From: Thraustochytrium sp. TN22
Lineage: Eukaryota > Sar > Bigyra > Thraustochytrida > Thraustochytriidae
DNA: 64,000 bases
Direction of reading: 5' to 3'
Assembly (NCBI GenBank): GCA_013306675.1
Contig: JABLUY010000027.1
Location: 1-64,000 of the forward strand
This document shows, in pieces, positions 48,867 to 58,331 of the stretch (its first letter is position 1; each line of letters starts with the position of its first letter). The position numbers were made by a program, and so were the translations under genes. The notes below the pieces were generated by a model, which made no database searches, was not told the DNA's origin, and was given only the letters and a program-made list of their open reading frames with translations.

Positions 48867-49982
48867 ATGAGCGGCGCGGCGGCGGCGGCGAGGGGCGGCG
48901 AGGAGGACGCCGAGGCGGTGATCAAGTGGCGCAAGCCGCAGACGGAGGGCCGGCGCGTGAGCGCGCGCGGCGGCCACGCGGCAGCGGTGGTGGGCAGCGA
49001 CCTGCTCTTCTTCGGCGGCCACTGCTACGGCGGCAAGGGCAACTTCGAGTACTATAACGACACCATGGCGCTGGACCTGGAGACCAACACGTGGCACAAG
49101 GTCAAGACGGGCGGCCGCGCACCCAGCGCGCGCTACGGCCACCGCGCCAGCGTGGTGGGCGAGCGCATGTATATCTTCGGCGGCAGCGGGCCCAACGGCA
49201 AGCTGCACAACGACGTGTACTACCTGGATGCCCTGACGTGGTGCTGGGTGGAGGTCTCAGCCACGAACAAGGGCCCGCGGCCGCGGTTCAACCACGCGCA
49301 GACGCTTGTGGGCGATAAGATCGTGGTCTTTGGCGGCTGGGACGGCCAGCAGTGCTTTGGCGACATGTGGATCTTCGACACGGCCACGAGCACGTGGATG
49401 GAGCCGCGAACCTCGGGCCGGCCGCCGTGCGCGCGCCAGGGCCACAGCATGGAGCTCACCTTTGACGGCCGCCTGCTCGTCTTCGGCGGCTCGACCATGA
49501 ACGAGGACGGCTACCCGAGCTACCTGAACGACCTATGGTCGCTCGACATCGAGACCATGGTGTGGACGAGGCCCAGCACGACCGGCGACGTCGTGGACCC
49601 GCGCATGTACATGACCTCGTGCATGATGGGCAAGTATCTGATTTGCATCGGCGGCTTTATCCTGCGCAAGGACAAGCGCAAGAGGCTAGAGGCCGAGGCC
49701 AGCGACGGCGTCGGCAAGCGGATCAAGAACCCGACCGCCTCGGACCGCATCATCGCGCTCGATACCGACACGCTTCAGTGGTTCAGCCCCAAGTTCTTCG
49801 GCAACTGCCCGGACGACCTCTACGGCCAGAGCATCTCCATGGCGGCCGACCAGATCATTCTCTACGGTGGCTGGGGCGGCAACCGTGCGCTGGACGAGCT
49901 CTTTGTGGGCCAAGGTCTGGGCGCCATTGCGCGGTCCATCGACGAACAGCGCGCCGAGCTGGAGCGTGACGAAGACGAGTGA
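48867..49982 (+). CDS. Kelch-repeat beta-propeller protein
   Basis: A predicted six-bladed Kelch propeller of 371 aa, a protein interaction scaffold. Repeats follow the pattern of G-H near the strand start, GG, a Tyr or Asn, and a Trp near the end. Examples are LLFFGGHCYGGKG with DLETNTWHKV, MYIFGGSGPNGK with DALTWCWVEV, IVVFGGWDGQQ with DTATSTWMEP, LLVFGGSTMNEDG with DIETMVWTRP, YLICIGGFIL, and QIILYGGWGG. A basic Lys/Arg insert (RKDKRKRLEAEA) in repeat five may be a nuclear signal. There is no BTB, F-box or other partner domain, so it resembles stand-alone Kelch proteins such as RNGTT/tea1-type adaptors only in a general way. No specific role can be assigned. The start ATG precedes an Ala/Gly leader. 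Confidence 0.9.
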   Translation: MSGAAAAARGGEEDAEAVIKWRKPQTEGRRVSARGGHAAAVVGSDLLFFGGHCYGGKGNFEYYNDTMALDLETNTWHKVKTGGRAPSARYGHRASVVGERMYIFGGSGPNGKLHNDVYYLDALTWCWVEVSATNKGPRPRFNHAQTLVGDKIVVFGGWDGQQCFGDMWIFDTATSTWMEPRTSGRPPCARQGHSMELTFDGRLLVFGGSTMNEDGYPSYLNDLWSLDIETMVWTRPSTTGDVVDPRMYMTSCMMGKYLICIGGFILRKDKRKRLEAEASDGVGKRIKNPTASDRIIALDTDTLQWFSPKFFGNCPDDLYGQSISMAADQIILYGGWGGNRALDELFVGQGLGAIARSIDEQRAELERDEDE

Positions 49983-50186
49983 GACAAGCCGATTGATGAG
50001 CGTGCGTTAACTAGGGCCTAGGCCTAGCGAGGCGTGAGTGTGTTTGTGTATGTTTTGTGTTGAACTTGTAGTTTGCCAATGCCTTCGCGCTGTGTCTTCT
50101 TCTTGAGTGTGGTTTGGCTGGCGGCAACACGAGACCATGAAAGTCCGTCACTGGTTTCTCTTCTTCATTTTTAGCATTCTTGGTCG

Positions 50187-52184
50187 TCAGTTGGTACACT
50201 TGGCAAGCTGCTGCATGAAGCGCGAGGCATTGACGAGCTCAGAGCACCCGTAGAGGTAGGTCTTGTTAACGCGCGAGGCCGCCGAGGAGGAAGCGACGCT
50301 GAGCGGGAGCCCGGACTTGACGGTGAGCTTGCCCTTGGCGTAGTCCTGCAGGTTGTTGTACTCGGCGAAGCAGCCGCCGCCGACGACAAAGAGGATGCCG
50401 CGGTTGAAGGCGGCGCGTATCCTCGAGGCAGGGCCGACCTCGCCCTTGACCTTGGGGTCCATGTAGAGCAGCTGCGCGTCCTGCTCGGCGATCTGCGCCT
50501 CGGTCGTGGTCTCGCGGCAGGCTAGGTCCATGAGGCGCACGGCTGCCAGCACCTTGCTCTCGGAGACCATGCTCTTGACCTGGCGGCGCGCATTGTGCAG
50601 CGCCGTCTTGGTGAGCGACGCGATGTCCCAAAAGTGGCCGCCGGGCTGCCCCTGAGCGTCCGTAGCGGCGGCGGCGGCGGCCGCCGTCGAGGCGCCGCCG
50701 AAACGCGTAAGCGAGAGGATCTTGCGGATGTACTCGAGCGCGCGCATAGACTCCTCGCGCAGCGCGGGGTCGAGCGGCTCGGCTTCGCTGGAGGTCACGA
50801 CGGCCTGCTTGACCTCGTCCACGTCCTGCGGCGAGGGCGAGGCGTAGAGGATGTAGGCCGCGAGGAAGCGGATCTTGTCCTGGAGCGCCAGCTCCGGGTC
50901 CGACGCGAGCGCCAGCACGGTCTTCTTGTCCGCGTACTGCGAAAAGACAATCTGCTCCTCTGGCTCCACGTACTTGTGCAGCTTGCGCCGCGACACCACG
51001 CCCATGGTGGCGCTGAGCACTTCGGCGTGCTTGAGCTGGATGGCCTTCTTCTTCTCCAGCTCCGGCAGCGACTGCACGATGCCCAGCAGCGAGCTCGTGC
51101 CGCTGTCCTCGGCGTCCTGGAAAGACGACAGGTCGCGCCCGGTCTGCTGCTTGATGCGCTCCTCCTGCTGCTTGGCCTGCGCTAGCTCCTGCTTGTGGTT
51201 CTCGATGGCCACCGAGATGATGGACCCGGCGTACTCCGCCCAGAACGGGTCCGAGTCCTTATCAAGCGTCACTACCTTGCCGCCGCTGGCGCCGTTGGCG
51301 GTCGCGGCGCCGTTGGCAGCGCCGTTCGCCGCATCCTTGTCCGGGATGCGCACGCGGTTGAGCCCAAAGTCCATCACGTCGTCCACCAACGTCTGGTACC
51401 CGGCCGTGTGCAGGAGCGGCGCGCCCAGGTCCACGCTGCGGTCCACGATGAGCAGCATGGGCCGCTGCTCCAGAACGCCACGGCCCGTGGTCTGCGCGAA
51501 GAAGCCGGACTGCTCCTCGAGCAGGCTGCGCAGCATCTCGCACACCGAGCGGGCCACCATCTCGGCCGGCCCGCCGGGCGGGCAGCGGATGATGGGCGCC
51601 ACGCCCAGCGTCGCCACCATGGACAGCGCACCGGCGGCGATGGACCGCATGCAGCCCTCAATGGCCGCGTCCGGCAGCGCCGGGCTGTTGTACTTGGCGA
51701 AGGAGTCGCGCAGGTTGAGCGAGCACAGGTACGGCTCCAGCGACACGAAGCCGAGGAACTGGTCGTACACCTTGGCCACGCGGTTCACCGCGTTGATCTC
51801 CACGAGGCGCCGCGCCAGTTGCTCCAGCAGCGGCTTGGGAATGGGCGAGCTAAAGTTCAGGTATGCCGCGTCGTAGAGCTGCTTCTCGCAGTCCTGCACG
51901 AACCGCGCAATGTTGGCCTCCGTCGGCTCGAAAAAGTACACCGCCGGCACCTCCGGAATGCTCTCCCGCGGGCTCTCCAGCAGCATGTGCAGCGTCACGC
52001 CATTCTCGCGCAGCTTGCCAACCGTCATGAGCGGCGAGATCACATCCCGGCACGCCGCGTCGTAGATGAGCACCTTCCACTGCTGGCTCAGATCCGGCGC
52101 CGCGCTCGCGCCCGCCGCGGCCGCCGGCGCCTCCAGCCGCAGCATGCGCTCCACCGCCGCCAGCTGCCGCGCGCGCACGTTCAT
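50187..52184 (-). CDS. SLY1: SM protein Sly1 (SCFD1), ER-Golgi fusion
   Basis: Sec1/Munc18 protein of the Sly1 type that binds syntaxin-5/Sed5 and promotes fusion of ER-derived vesicles with the Golgi. The predicted protein is 665 aa, the normal size. Features include WKVLIYDAACRDVISPLMTV, RENGVTLHMLLESPRESI, PAVYFFEPTEANI, YDAAYLNFSSPIPKPLLEQL, RPMLLIVDRSVDLGAPLLHT, YQTLVDDVMDFGLNRV, and near the end GILFVVGGGCFAEYNNLQDY with TYLYGCSELVNASRF. This last block and the VFFEPT-type segment separate Sly1 from Vps33, Vps45 and Sec1. A 40-residue Ala/Asn/Gly linker interrupts domain 3a. The ATG at 52184 is immediately upstream of the conserved leader. It converges with the Kelch gene and is divergent from a small coiled-coil gene. 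Confidence 0.93.
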   Translation of the reverse strand: MNVRARQLAAVERMLRLEAPAAAAGASAAPDLSQQWKVLIYDAACRDVISPLMTVGKLRENGVTLHMLLESPRESIPEVPAVYFFEPTEANIARFVQDCEKQLYDAAYLNFSSPIPKPLLEQLARRLVEINAVNRVAKVYDQFLGFVSLEPYLCSLNLRDSFAKYNSPALPDAAIEGCMRSIAAGALSMVATLGVAPIIRCPPGGPAEMVARSVCEMLRSLLEEQSGFFAQTTGRGVLEQRPMLLIVDRSVDLGAPLLHTAGYQTLVDDVMDFGLNRVRIPDKDAANGAANGAATANGASGGKVVTLDKDSDPFWAEYAGSIISVAIENHKQELAQAKQQEERIKQQTGRDLSSFQDAEDSGTSSLLGIVQSLPELEKKKAIQLKHAEVLSATMGVVSRRKLHKYVEPEEQIVFSQYADKKTVLALASDPELALQDKIRFLAAYILYASPSPQDVDEVKQAVVTSSEAEPLDPALREESMRALEYIRKILSLTRFGGASTAAAAAAATDAQGQPGGHFWDIASLTKTALHNARRQVKSMVSESKVLAAVRLMDLACRETTTEAQIAEQDAQLLYMDPKVKGEVGPASRIRAAFNRGILFVVGGGCFAEYNNLQDYAKGKLTVKSGLPLSVASSSAASRVNKTYLYGCSELVNASRFMQQLAKCTN

Positions 52185-52313
52185 CCTGGCCTGGCCGTCG
52201 CTCGCGGCCGCCGCCGTGCCGCCGCCTCCTCGCCGCGCCGCGCCGCGCCGCGCTGCGCGCCCGGACGGAGCGGGGCCGAGCCGGGCGGGCCGGACCGGGC
52301 CGCACGACCGCCC

Positions 52314-52347
<34 letters not shown>

Positions 52348-52515
52348 GCCGCCGCCGCCGCCGCCCAATCGGCTTTGCCGCGCGCGCGGCTCGGACCACG
52401 TGGAGGGAGAGAGCTCGCTCGCCGCGTTCAAAAGTGGCGGCCGCGCCATGGCCGCGGCATTCGCGCAAGCCGCCGCCGCCGCCGCCGCTCGCCTCCCGCG
52501 CGCGCGGAGCGCAGC
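52185..52515. promoter_or_regulatory. Divergent promoter of Sly1 and a small coiled-coil gene
   Basis: 331 bases, extremely GC-rich, with a (CGCCG)n array at about 52230-52253 and a (GCC)n tract at about 52316-52370. No gene is supported. Confidence 0.5.
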
Positions 52516-52917
52516 ATGGGCAACACGCTGCGCATGCTCGTGGAGCTGCCGCGCGCCAAGGCGCACCTGCTGTCGGTGCGCGCGGCGGCGCAGGAGAAGC
52601 AGCAGGAGGTCGCGCGCCTGCGCAAGTCCGTGCGCCAGATGGAGCAGCTCAACCAGCAGAAGCTGCGCGCAGCGCTGCAGCACCAGGTGCAGTCGCTCAA
52701 GGTCGCGCAGGAGGAGGTGGACGCCGCCGTGGATAAGATCATCGCGGACATGAACGCTTCAGGCAAGGCCAGCTCGGACCAGGCGGCCGCCATCATGCGC
52801 AAGGCCTTCGCCGAGGAGATGAGCAAGATCGTCGACCGCGCCGACCAGCGCCGCGACCAAGCCATCGCCGATACCGCTGCTCCTGCTGACAAACCTCCAG
52901 CCGCGCCCAAGAGCTAA
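52516..52917 (+). CDS. Small coiled-coil protein, possible myristoylation
   Basis: I do not recognise this 133 aa protein. It begins MGNTLRMLVELPRAKAHLL; Gly2 gives a possible myristoylation site, although position 6 is Arg and the match is weak. Residues ~20-110 form one or two long amphipathic helices with heptad-like spacing (QEVARLRKSVRQMEQLNQQK; EEVDAAVDKIIADMN). The C-terminal ~20 residues are Pro/Ala-rich. It does not match ESCRT-III, SNARE or prefoldin signatures. The frame is open upstream into the Sly1 promoter, but that part is low complexity. Codon use is like its neighbours, and the acidic/basic pattern is protein-like rather than a GC shadow. Confidence 0.7.
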   Translation: MGNTLRMLVELPRAKAHLLSVRAAAQEKQQEVARLRKSVRQMEQLNQQKLRAALQHQVQSLKVAQEEVDAAVDKIIADMNASGKASSDQAAAIMRKAFAEEMSKIVDRADQRRDQAIADTAAPADKPPAAPKS

Positions 52918-53180
52918 CTCAAGTCACGCATGGGAGTCCAGCTAAGCTAGGCCGCGTGGAGAAGGTTTTGTCGCGGGCAGGGAGCCCGCCCTCGAACGAA
53001 AGCGTCCCCAGCGAGTCTGGATGACAGCCCAACGTAACTGATACAAAAAAAAACATCTTCACAGCTCGATGGCTTGTCCGCCCTTGGCTACGAGGACCAA
53101 GTGCCGTTCTAGCTAGCTACTACACAACCGGGCGCCGCGAAGACCACGCCCTCACAGTCCGTGACAGGGGTTGGGTTGCC
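52918..53180. other. Convergent intergenic region
   Basis: 263 bases between the coiled-coil gene and the spliced gene. It includes an A-run (ACAAAAAAAAAACATC near 53043) and is AT-enriched, as expected for facing 3' UTRs. Confidence 0.45.
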
Positions 53181-53614
53181 TCATGCACCCTCGTCCATGA
53201 GCTCCCCGGCACCGCCCTGGCCATCTTCGTCCTCGTCCCGGTCTTGCTGCTGCCTGCCGCCGCTGCTGCTGCTACCGGCCTCCCTCGCCGCTTGGAAGAG
53301 CGTGTCCCATATCCGCATCGACTGCCTCGCGCCATCCCGCTGTCCGTCAGCTCCTCCATTGCACCCGCGTCTCGTGCACCCACGCATGCAGACCTACCTC
53401 GGCGGCCTTGCGTTGCGCCTCGTACAGCCCTCCGCCGGGCTCCGTCGTCTCCCTCAGCCTCTTGAGCGCCACGACGCTTCGCCAGCGCCTCCTCCTCCTC
53501 CGTCAGTTCGCCTCTCGCCCTGCCGGGCGCGCCCTCGTCCTGCACCTACATTTTGTCCACCGTGAATTGCAGCGCGCGTAGCTCCGCGAGCAGCTCGACC
53601 TCGTCCTCATTCAT
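53181..53614 (-). CDS. Small three-exon gene, unknown function
   Basis: I infer a spliced gene here that no single ORF reveals. Exon 1 is 53550-53614 (MNEDEVELLAELRALQF). Exon 2 is 53398-53476 (VVALKRLRETTEPGGGLYEA). Exon 3 is 53181-53321 (SMRIWDTLFQAAREAG, then a Ser/Gln/Asp tail ending DEGA). Phases are 2 and 0, and both introns are GT-AG with a CTGACGG motif. The product would be about 94 aa: two acidic-to-basic helices followed by a disordered tail. An alternative exon 2 acceptor at 53488 would insert MRWR and also keeps frame. I do not recognise the family; small helical subunits of kinetochore, BLOC or dynein complexes are examples of what it might be. It is divergent from RAD5 and shares its promoter. 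Confidence 0.6.
53322..53397 (-). other. Intron 2 of the small spliced gene
   Basis: 76-nt intron: donor GTAGGT, branch-like CTGACGG with its A 26 nt before the exon, acceptor GGCAG. The flanking exons continue in phase 0. Confidence 0.6.
53477..53549 (-). other. Intron 1 of the small spliced gene
   Basis: 73-nt intron: donor GTAGGT, branch-like CTGACGG and acceptor GCGAAG. Without removal the frame stops directly at the donor (ATGTAG). A GAG acceptor 12 nt earlier is possible but puts the branch only 14 nt from the exon. Confidence 0.5.
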
Positions 53615-53636
53615 GGCAGCTCTCGAGCTTCTCCTT

Positions 53637-53667
<31 letters not shown>

Positions 53668-53950
53668 CCCTCGTCCTCCTCGGCGTCGGTCGGCTCGCCG
53701 TCGCCGCCGCCGCCGCGTGGTGGGCGCCCGCGCGAGGCGCGCCGGCTGCCCGGTCCGCGCCGCCCGGGCGCGCGGAGCGAGTCGCTCGGCCGCCGGCCCG
53801 AGCGCCGGAGCCGGAGTGGAACGGGGTTTGACTGCCGACACGGGTGACGACGGCGGGCTCATGGCGCAGAGCCCGAACTTAACGACCACCCTTCGGAGCG
53901 CGGGCGCGCGCGCGCGGGGCTGCGCGCGCGGGCGGCGCCGCGCGGGCGCG
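53615..53950. promoter_or_regulatory. Divergent promoter of the small spliced gene and RAD5
   Basis: 336 bases. A (GCTCGT)n hexamer array lies at 53636-53667 next to the spliced gene start. An in-frame ATG for RAD5 at 53861 lies within this stretch. No other gene is seen. Confidence 0.5.
53636..53667. repeat. (GCTCGT)n hexanucleotide array
   Basis: About five GCTCGT units, 22 bases upstream of the spliced gene's start codon on its promoter side. Confidence 0.85.
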
Positions 53951-56513
53951 ATGGCGGAGCGCGGCGCGGAGACAGGGCTGCTGCGCGCCGTGGTGGGCGC
54001 GCAGCTGTCCGAGGAGGAGATGAGCACGCTGCTGGAGGCGCACGCGTTCAACGCGCAGGCGGCGCTCAACGCGTACCTGGACAAGGGCCGCGGCGCCGTG
54101 GCGGCCGCCAAGGCGCGCAAGAAGGCGCACGCGAACAGCGCCTTCGCGCTGCTCAAGCGCCAGGGCGGCGGCAAGACGCGCGTGGCGCCGGGCAACAACG
54201 GCGCGGGCAGACTCGCCGCCAAGCGCCCCGTGAGCGACCTGACGAACACGACGGGTTCCGCGCGGGCCGAGGGCGGCGCCTGGCCCAAGCGCCTGTGCTC
54301 CCTGGCCGTGGAGGCGGAGGCGACCACGACGCTGCTGCCCGAGGAGACGTGCGAGATCCTGGCGCCACACGCGGAGCTCCGCGTGGTCGTGGAGGAGAGC
54401 GCCAAGGCCAAGTCGAAGCGGCGCAAGGCCGAAGAGGAGGCCGAGCAGAGCGCGGGCGCGCGCGGCAAGGCGCGTGGCAAGGGCCGCGCCAATCCGTTTG
54501 CCTCGCGGAAGCGCACGCCCACCATTGTGCGCATCGGTGCCGGCAGCGGCAAGCACGAGACGCTCTTCGCGCGCCTGCCGCTGTGGCTGTCGCGGCGCGT
54601 GCACCCGCTTCTGGTCAACAAGCTGATCCGCGCCACGGCCTCGCTGCAGGCCTATGTGCCGAGCGAGCTGCGGCCCTTTTCGCAGGTGCCCATCTTGTTG
54701 CACCTAGATGTCACGGGGCCCGAGGTGTTTGAGCACTTCTCGGACGCGGACGCATCGCGCGACAGCGGCGCCGATCCCCTCGGTCTGGCCTTCTTCGAGC
54801 TTGTCGAGGTCGTCCATGACCCCATCAAGTACGGCTCGTGCGCCGTGGGCGCGTCCGGGGAGGTCGTGCTGGGCGGCGAGGAGGAGGACGACACGGCGGC
54901 TGGTCCGCGCACGCTGAGTGAAGAGGACGCGCGCGACCTGGAGGAGCAGCTGGGCGTCAAGCAGATTGGCGGCTCGGCGGACGACCCGCCCGGCCTCGCG
55001 GTCTCCTTGCGCCCGCACCAGTGTGTCGCGCTGCGCTGGATGCTGGACCGTGAGGCGCTCTCACATAGCACGGCGGACGCCAGTCTGTGGCAGGAGCGCA
55101 GGTTCCTGGCCGCGCCTGCGGCGGCTGGCCCTGCATCCTCGTCTGATTCCGAGGCAATCGATATGACTGTCGATCAGGTCGTGATTGATGGGGAGGAGGC
55201 GGAGAAGAAGTCGCCTGGGGCCAAGTACTACGTGAACTCATGCACACGGCAGGTGCGGTTCGCAGAACCGCCGCGGGCAGAGCCGACGCGCGGGGGCATC
55301 TTGGCAGACGAGATGGGCTTGGGCAAGACCGTCTCGGTGATCGCTCTCATTTTGGCGTCCAAGGCAAAGGATGCCGAGGAGGCCAAGGAGCGGCGGAGGG
55401 CCAAGAAGCGCGCGGCAGCGGCGGCGTCGTCTGGCGCCGGCGCCGGTGCCAGCACGCCCGAGGTTGAAGTGGTGGACCTGGAAGGCGGCAAGGCGGCCGT
55501 GGCGGCGCCTTCATTGTCGCCCCAGCGCAAGCCGGCCTCGCCCGCGCCGAGCGCGTCCAGTGCGTCCAGCACGGCGCGGCGGTCCGCGCGCAAGGCTGGC
55601 ACGCTCATCGTCTGCCCGACGTCGCTGGTGGGCCAGTGGGAGGAGGAGCTGGCCGCCAAGGTCGACGACGACTCGCGTCTGCGCGTGGCCCGCTTCTACG
55701 CGGCAGACCGGAACCGTGGCGTCGTGGACTTTGAGGGCTACGACTGCGTGCTGACCACCTACGGCGTGGTGTCTTCCGAGTTCCAGATGCAGACGTCGCA
55801 GCTCTTCGGGACCCCGTGGGAGCGCGTGGTGCTGGATGAGGCGCATAACGTGAAGAACCGCAGCACGGACGCGGCGCGCGCTGCGGCCGCGCTGGAGGCG
55901 CGCTTCCGCTGGTGCCTCACGGGTACGCCGCTGCAGAACACGGTGGACGACATCTACGCCCTGCTCCTCTTTCTCCGGCACGAGCCGTGGAACTCGTACG
56001 CGTGGTGGAGCAAGACGATCCGCACCCCTTTTGAGCAGCAGACGGACAAGGAGGCGAGCGCGGCGGCCATGCAGCGGCTGCGCCTGGTGCTGGGCGATGG
56101 CCCGCTCATGCTGCGGCGCACGAAGCGCGACGTGGCGCGTGCGGATGACGCGGTTGCCGGAGACCAGCTCCCGCGCAAGCACCTCGAGGTGGTCGACGTG
56201 ACGCTGTCCGAGAAGGAGCGCGCATTCTACGACGCCATCTACGCGAGGTCCAAGGCCGAATTCGACGGCTTTGTGGCGGCCGGCTCCGCCAACACCAAGT
56301 ACGCGGCCATCTTCACGCTGCTGCTGCGCATGCGCCAGGCCTGCGACCACCCGTTTCTTGTGCTGGCGAGCCGGGAGGAGGAGGAGGCTGGCAACACGCT
56401 GGTGTCCAGCGAGACCGCCTCGGACAAGGCCTACATCGCGCAGCTGCGCGAGCGGCTCTTTGCGCGATCCGGCGGCGAGGCAGACGAGGCTGTCGCGACC
56501 AGCAGCAGCAGCA

Positions 56514-56548
<35 letters not shown>

Positions 56549-57550
56549 CCACTTTCCTCCTCGCAGGCAACGGGCGGCAACGGCCCATCGCGCGCTTACA
56601 TCGAGGAGGCGCTGGCCAAGCTGGGCAACCTGCGCGATCAGGAATGCCCCATCTGCCTGGACAGCCTGGACACGCCCGAGGCGACGGTCATGACGGTGTG
56701 CGGGCACGTCATGTGCAAGCAATGCCTGGAGGGCGCTTTCGTGTACGCGTCCGAGATGGCCTGTCCGGTGTGCCGGCGGTCCATTTCGCGGCTCGACATC
56801 AACATGGTGCAACTCCCGTCACATGCCAAGTCGCAGGCGCTGCGCGCACCAGATGGCATGCAAGTGCTCTCGGAGCGCAACCTGCGCAAGAACTGGCGCA
56901 GTTCTGCCAAGCTAGATGCGCTTGTCAATCACCTGCAGCGCGTGCTGGGCGTGAACGCTGCGCTCGCGCGCGGCGCCTGGACCAACGAGGCGCAGAAGAA
57001 GGCTGGTGAGGCCCTTCTTGGCAAGCCCCTGGCGCCGCCCGCCGCCGGGTCTCAGGCTGAACCAGAGCCGCCCGTCAAGGCGCTCGTCTTCTCGCAATGG
57101 ACGCGCATGCTCGACATGGTGGAGTACGTTCTGGACGCACGCGGCCACAAGTTCGCGCGTCTGGACGGCAGCCTCTCGCAGGCCAAGCGGCAGGCCGCCA
57201 TCGAGCGCTTCAACAAGGATCCGACCTGCAACGTCTTCCTCGTCAGTCTCAAGGCGGGCGGCGTCGGGCTCAACCTCGTCGCCGCCTCGGTCGTCTTCCT
57301 CCTCGACGCCTGGTGGAACCCGCAGATCGAGGAGCAGGCCATCGACCGCGTGCATCGCATCGGCCAGAAGCGCCCGGTCCACGTCTACCGCCTCATCGCC
57401 ACCAGCACCGTCGAGGAAAAGGTGCTCGCGCTCCAGGCCCGCAAGGCCGCCATGGCCGACGAGGCCTTGCAGGACCACGCCCTCGACCCCGCCGCCCACA
57501 AGAGCCAGAAGCTCTCCATGAGCGACCTCTTCGAGCTCTTCAAGGCCTGA
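53951..57550 (+). CDS. RAD5: RAD5/HLTF-type SNF2 helicase with RING finger
   Basis: A DNA damage tolerance factor that polyubiquitinates PCNA and remodels stalled forks. The predicted protein is 1199 aa. The N-terminus has a UBA/CUE-like helix set (QLSEEEMSTLLEAHAFNAQA). A HIRAN-like region follows (RLPLWLSRRVHPLLVNKLI). The SNF2 core has LRPHQCVALRWMLDRE near 352, GGILADEMGLGKTVSVIAL near 447, DEAHNVKN near 631, a C3HC4 RING (CPICLDSLDT through CPVCRRS) near 898-940 inserted in the helicase as in RAD5/HLTF, and helicase C (VFSQWTRMLDMVEYVL, HRIGQKRPVHVYRL). Acidic and Ser/Gly linkers interrupt it. An in-frame ATG at 53861 would add 30 residues. The next gene is on the same strand, an exception to the local alternation. 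Rad16 is excluded by domain order; HLTF and RAD5 are not separated. Confidence 0.92.
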
Positions 57551-58331
57551 CGCCCTACTTGGCGCAAGCCCGTAAATAGAACGTGCAGAACACACACACA
57601 CACATCAATGTCTTGCGTCCTGCGGCAACCCAACATCGCCCTGCACCCTGCGGCCACGGCAGTGGTCGGCGAACCGCAGACGAGCCAGGCGTAATGTGCG
57701 AAACACACAAACCCAACATCGCCCTGCGCCCTGCGAGCCAGGCCCAAGCCCGTAAATATCAATGTGCGAAACACACACCAAGGTCGTGCGTCCTGCCCTG
57801 CACCCTGCGGCCACGGCAGCGGCCGGCGAACCGCAGCCCCACCCGCTTCGGGTCCGAGTCCGTCAGGTCCCCGTCCCTAGCTCCTCCATTGACGCTCACA
57901 ACGCTAAATAAACGAAGCCCGGCTTCGGTTCGCAGGAGCTCTCCTGGCGTCGCCGGCGACGTCAAGGACTCACCGGGGCTGCACTGCAATCAGTGCAATG
58001 GCGATGCCAGGCAGGGGTCGGCCTGCAGCGCCGTCGGGGTAAGCCTTTCCTCTAGCTGGCGGAGCTAGCCGCGCTGGCCGGCTGGCCGCGAGTGTCTCGC
58101 GAGCGCGCGGTTTGTGCCCGCGAGCTCGCAAGTTCTCTCACGTTGTCGCCTTGGACCCGCCGGCCTCGGCCTCGTCTCGAGCTCGACCCTTCGACCCCCG
58201 CGAGCGCGCAGAACCGCATCGAGCGAGCGCGGACGAGCATCGGCGCGCAGGCGTGCAGGCGCGCAGGCGAGCGGAGCGCGGCGCCCGCGGCCGGCGACGG
58301 CGGCGTAGCGAGTAGCGAGCGAGCGAGCGAG
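57551..58331. other. RAD5 3' flank and PAH promoter, with repeated blocks
   Basis: 781 bases between two plus-strand genes. The first 300 bases hold an imperfect 160-180 bp tandem repeat. AATAAA occurs near 57905. The last 200 bases are GC-rich with GCGA units and form the probable PAH 5' UTR. No gene is supported. Confidence 0.5.
57563..57840. repeat. Imperfect 157-180 bp tandem repeat
   Basis: Blocks CAAGCCCGTAAATA..CACACAC, TGCGTCCTGC and CACCCTGCGGCCACGGCAG..GGCGAACCGCAG occur twice in the same order, with a partial third copy of the AACCCAACATCGCCCTGC block. Spacing varies, so indels separate the copies. Confidence 0.75.

Noticed and set aside
52516-52917. Small coiled-coil protein considered as an ESCRT-III (CHMP) subunit
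   Set aside because: Too short, lacks the basic helix 1 pattern and the C-terminal MIM motif.
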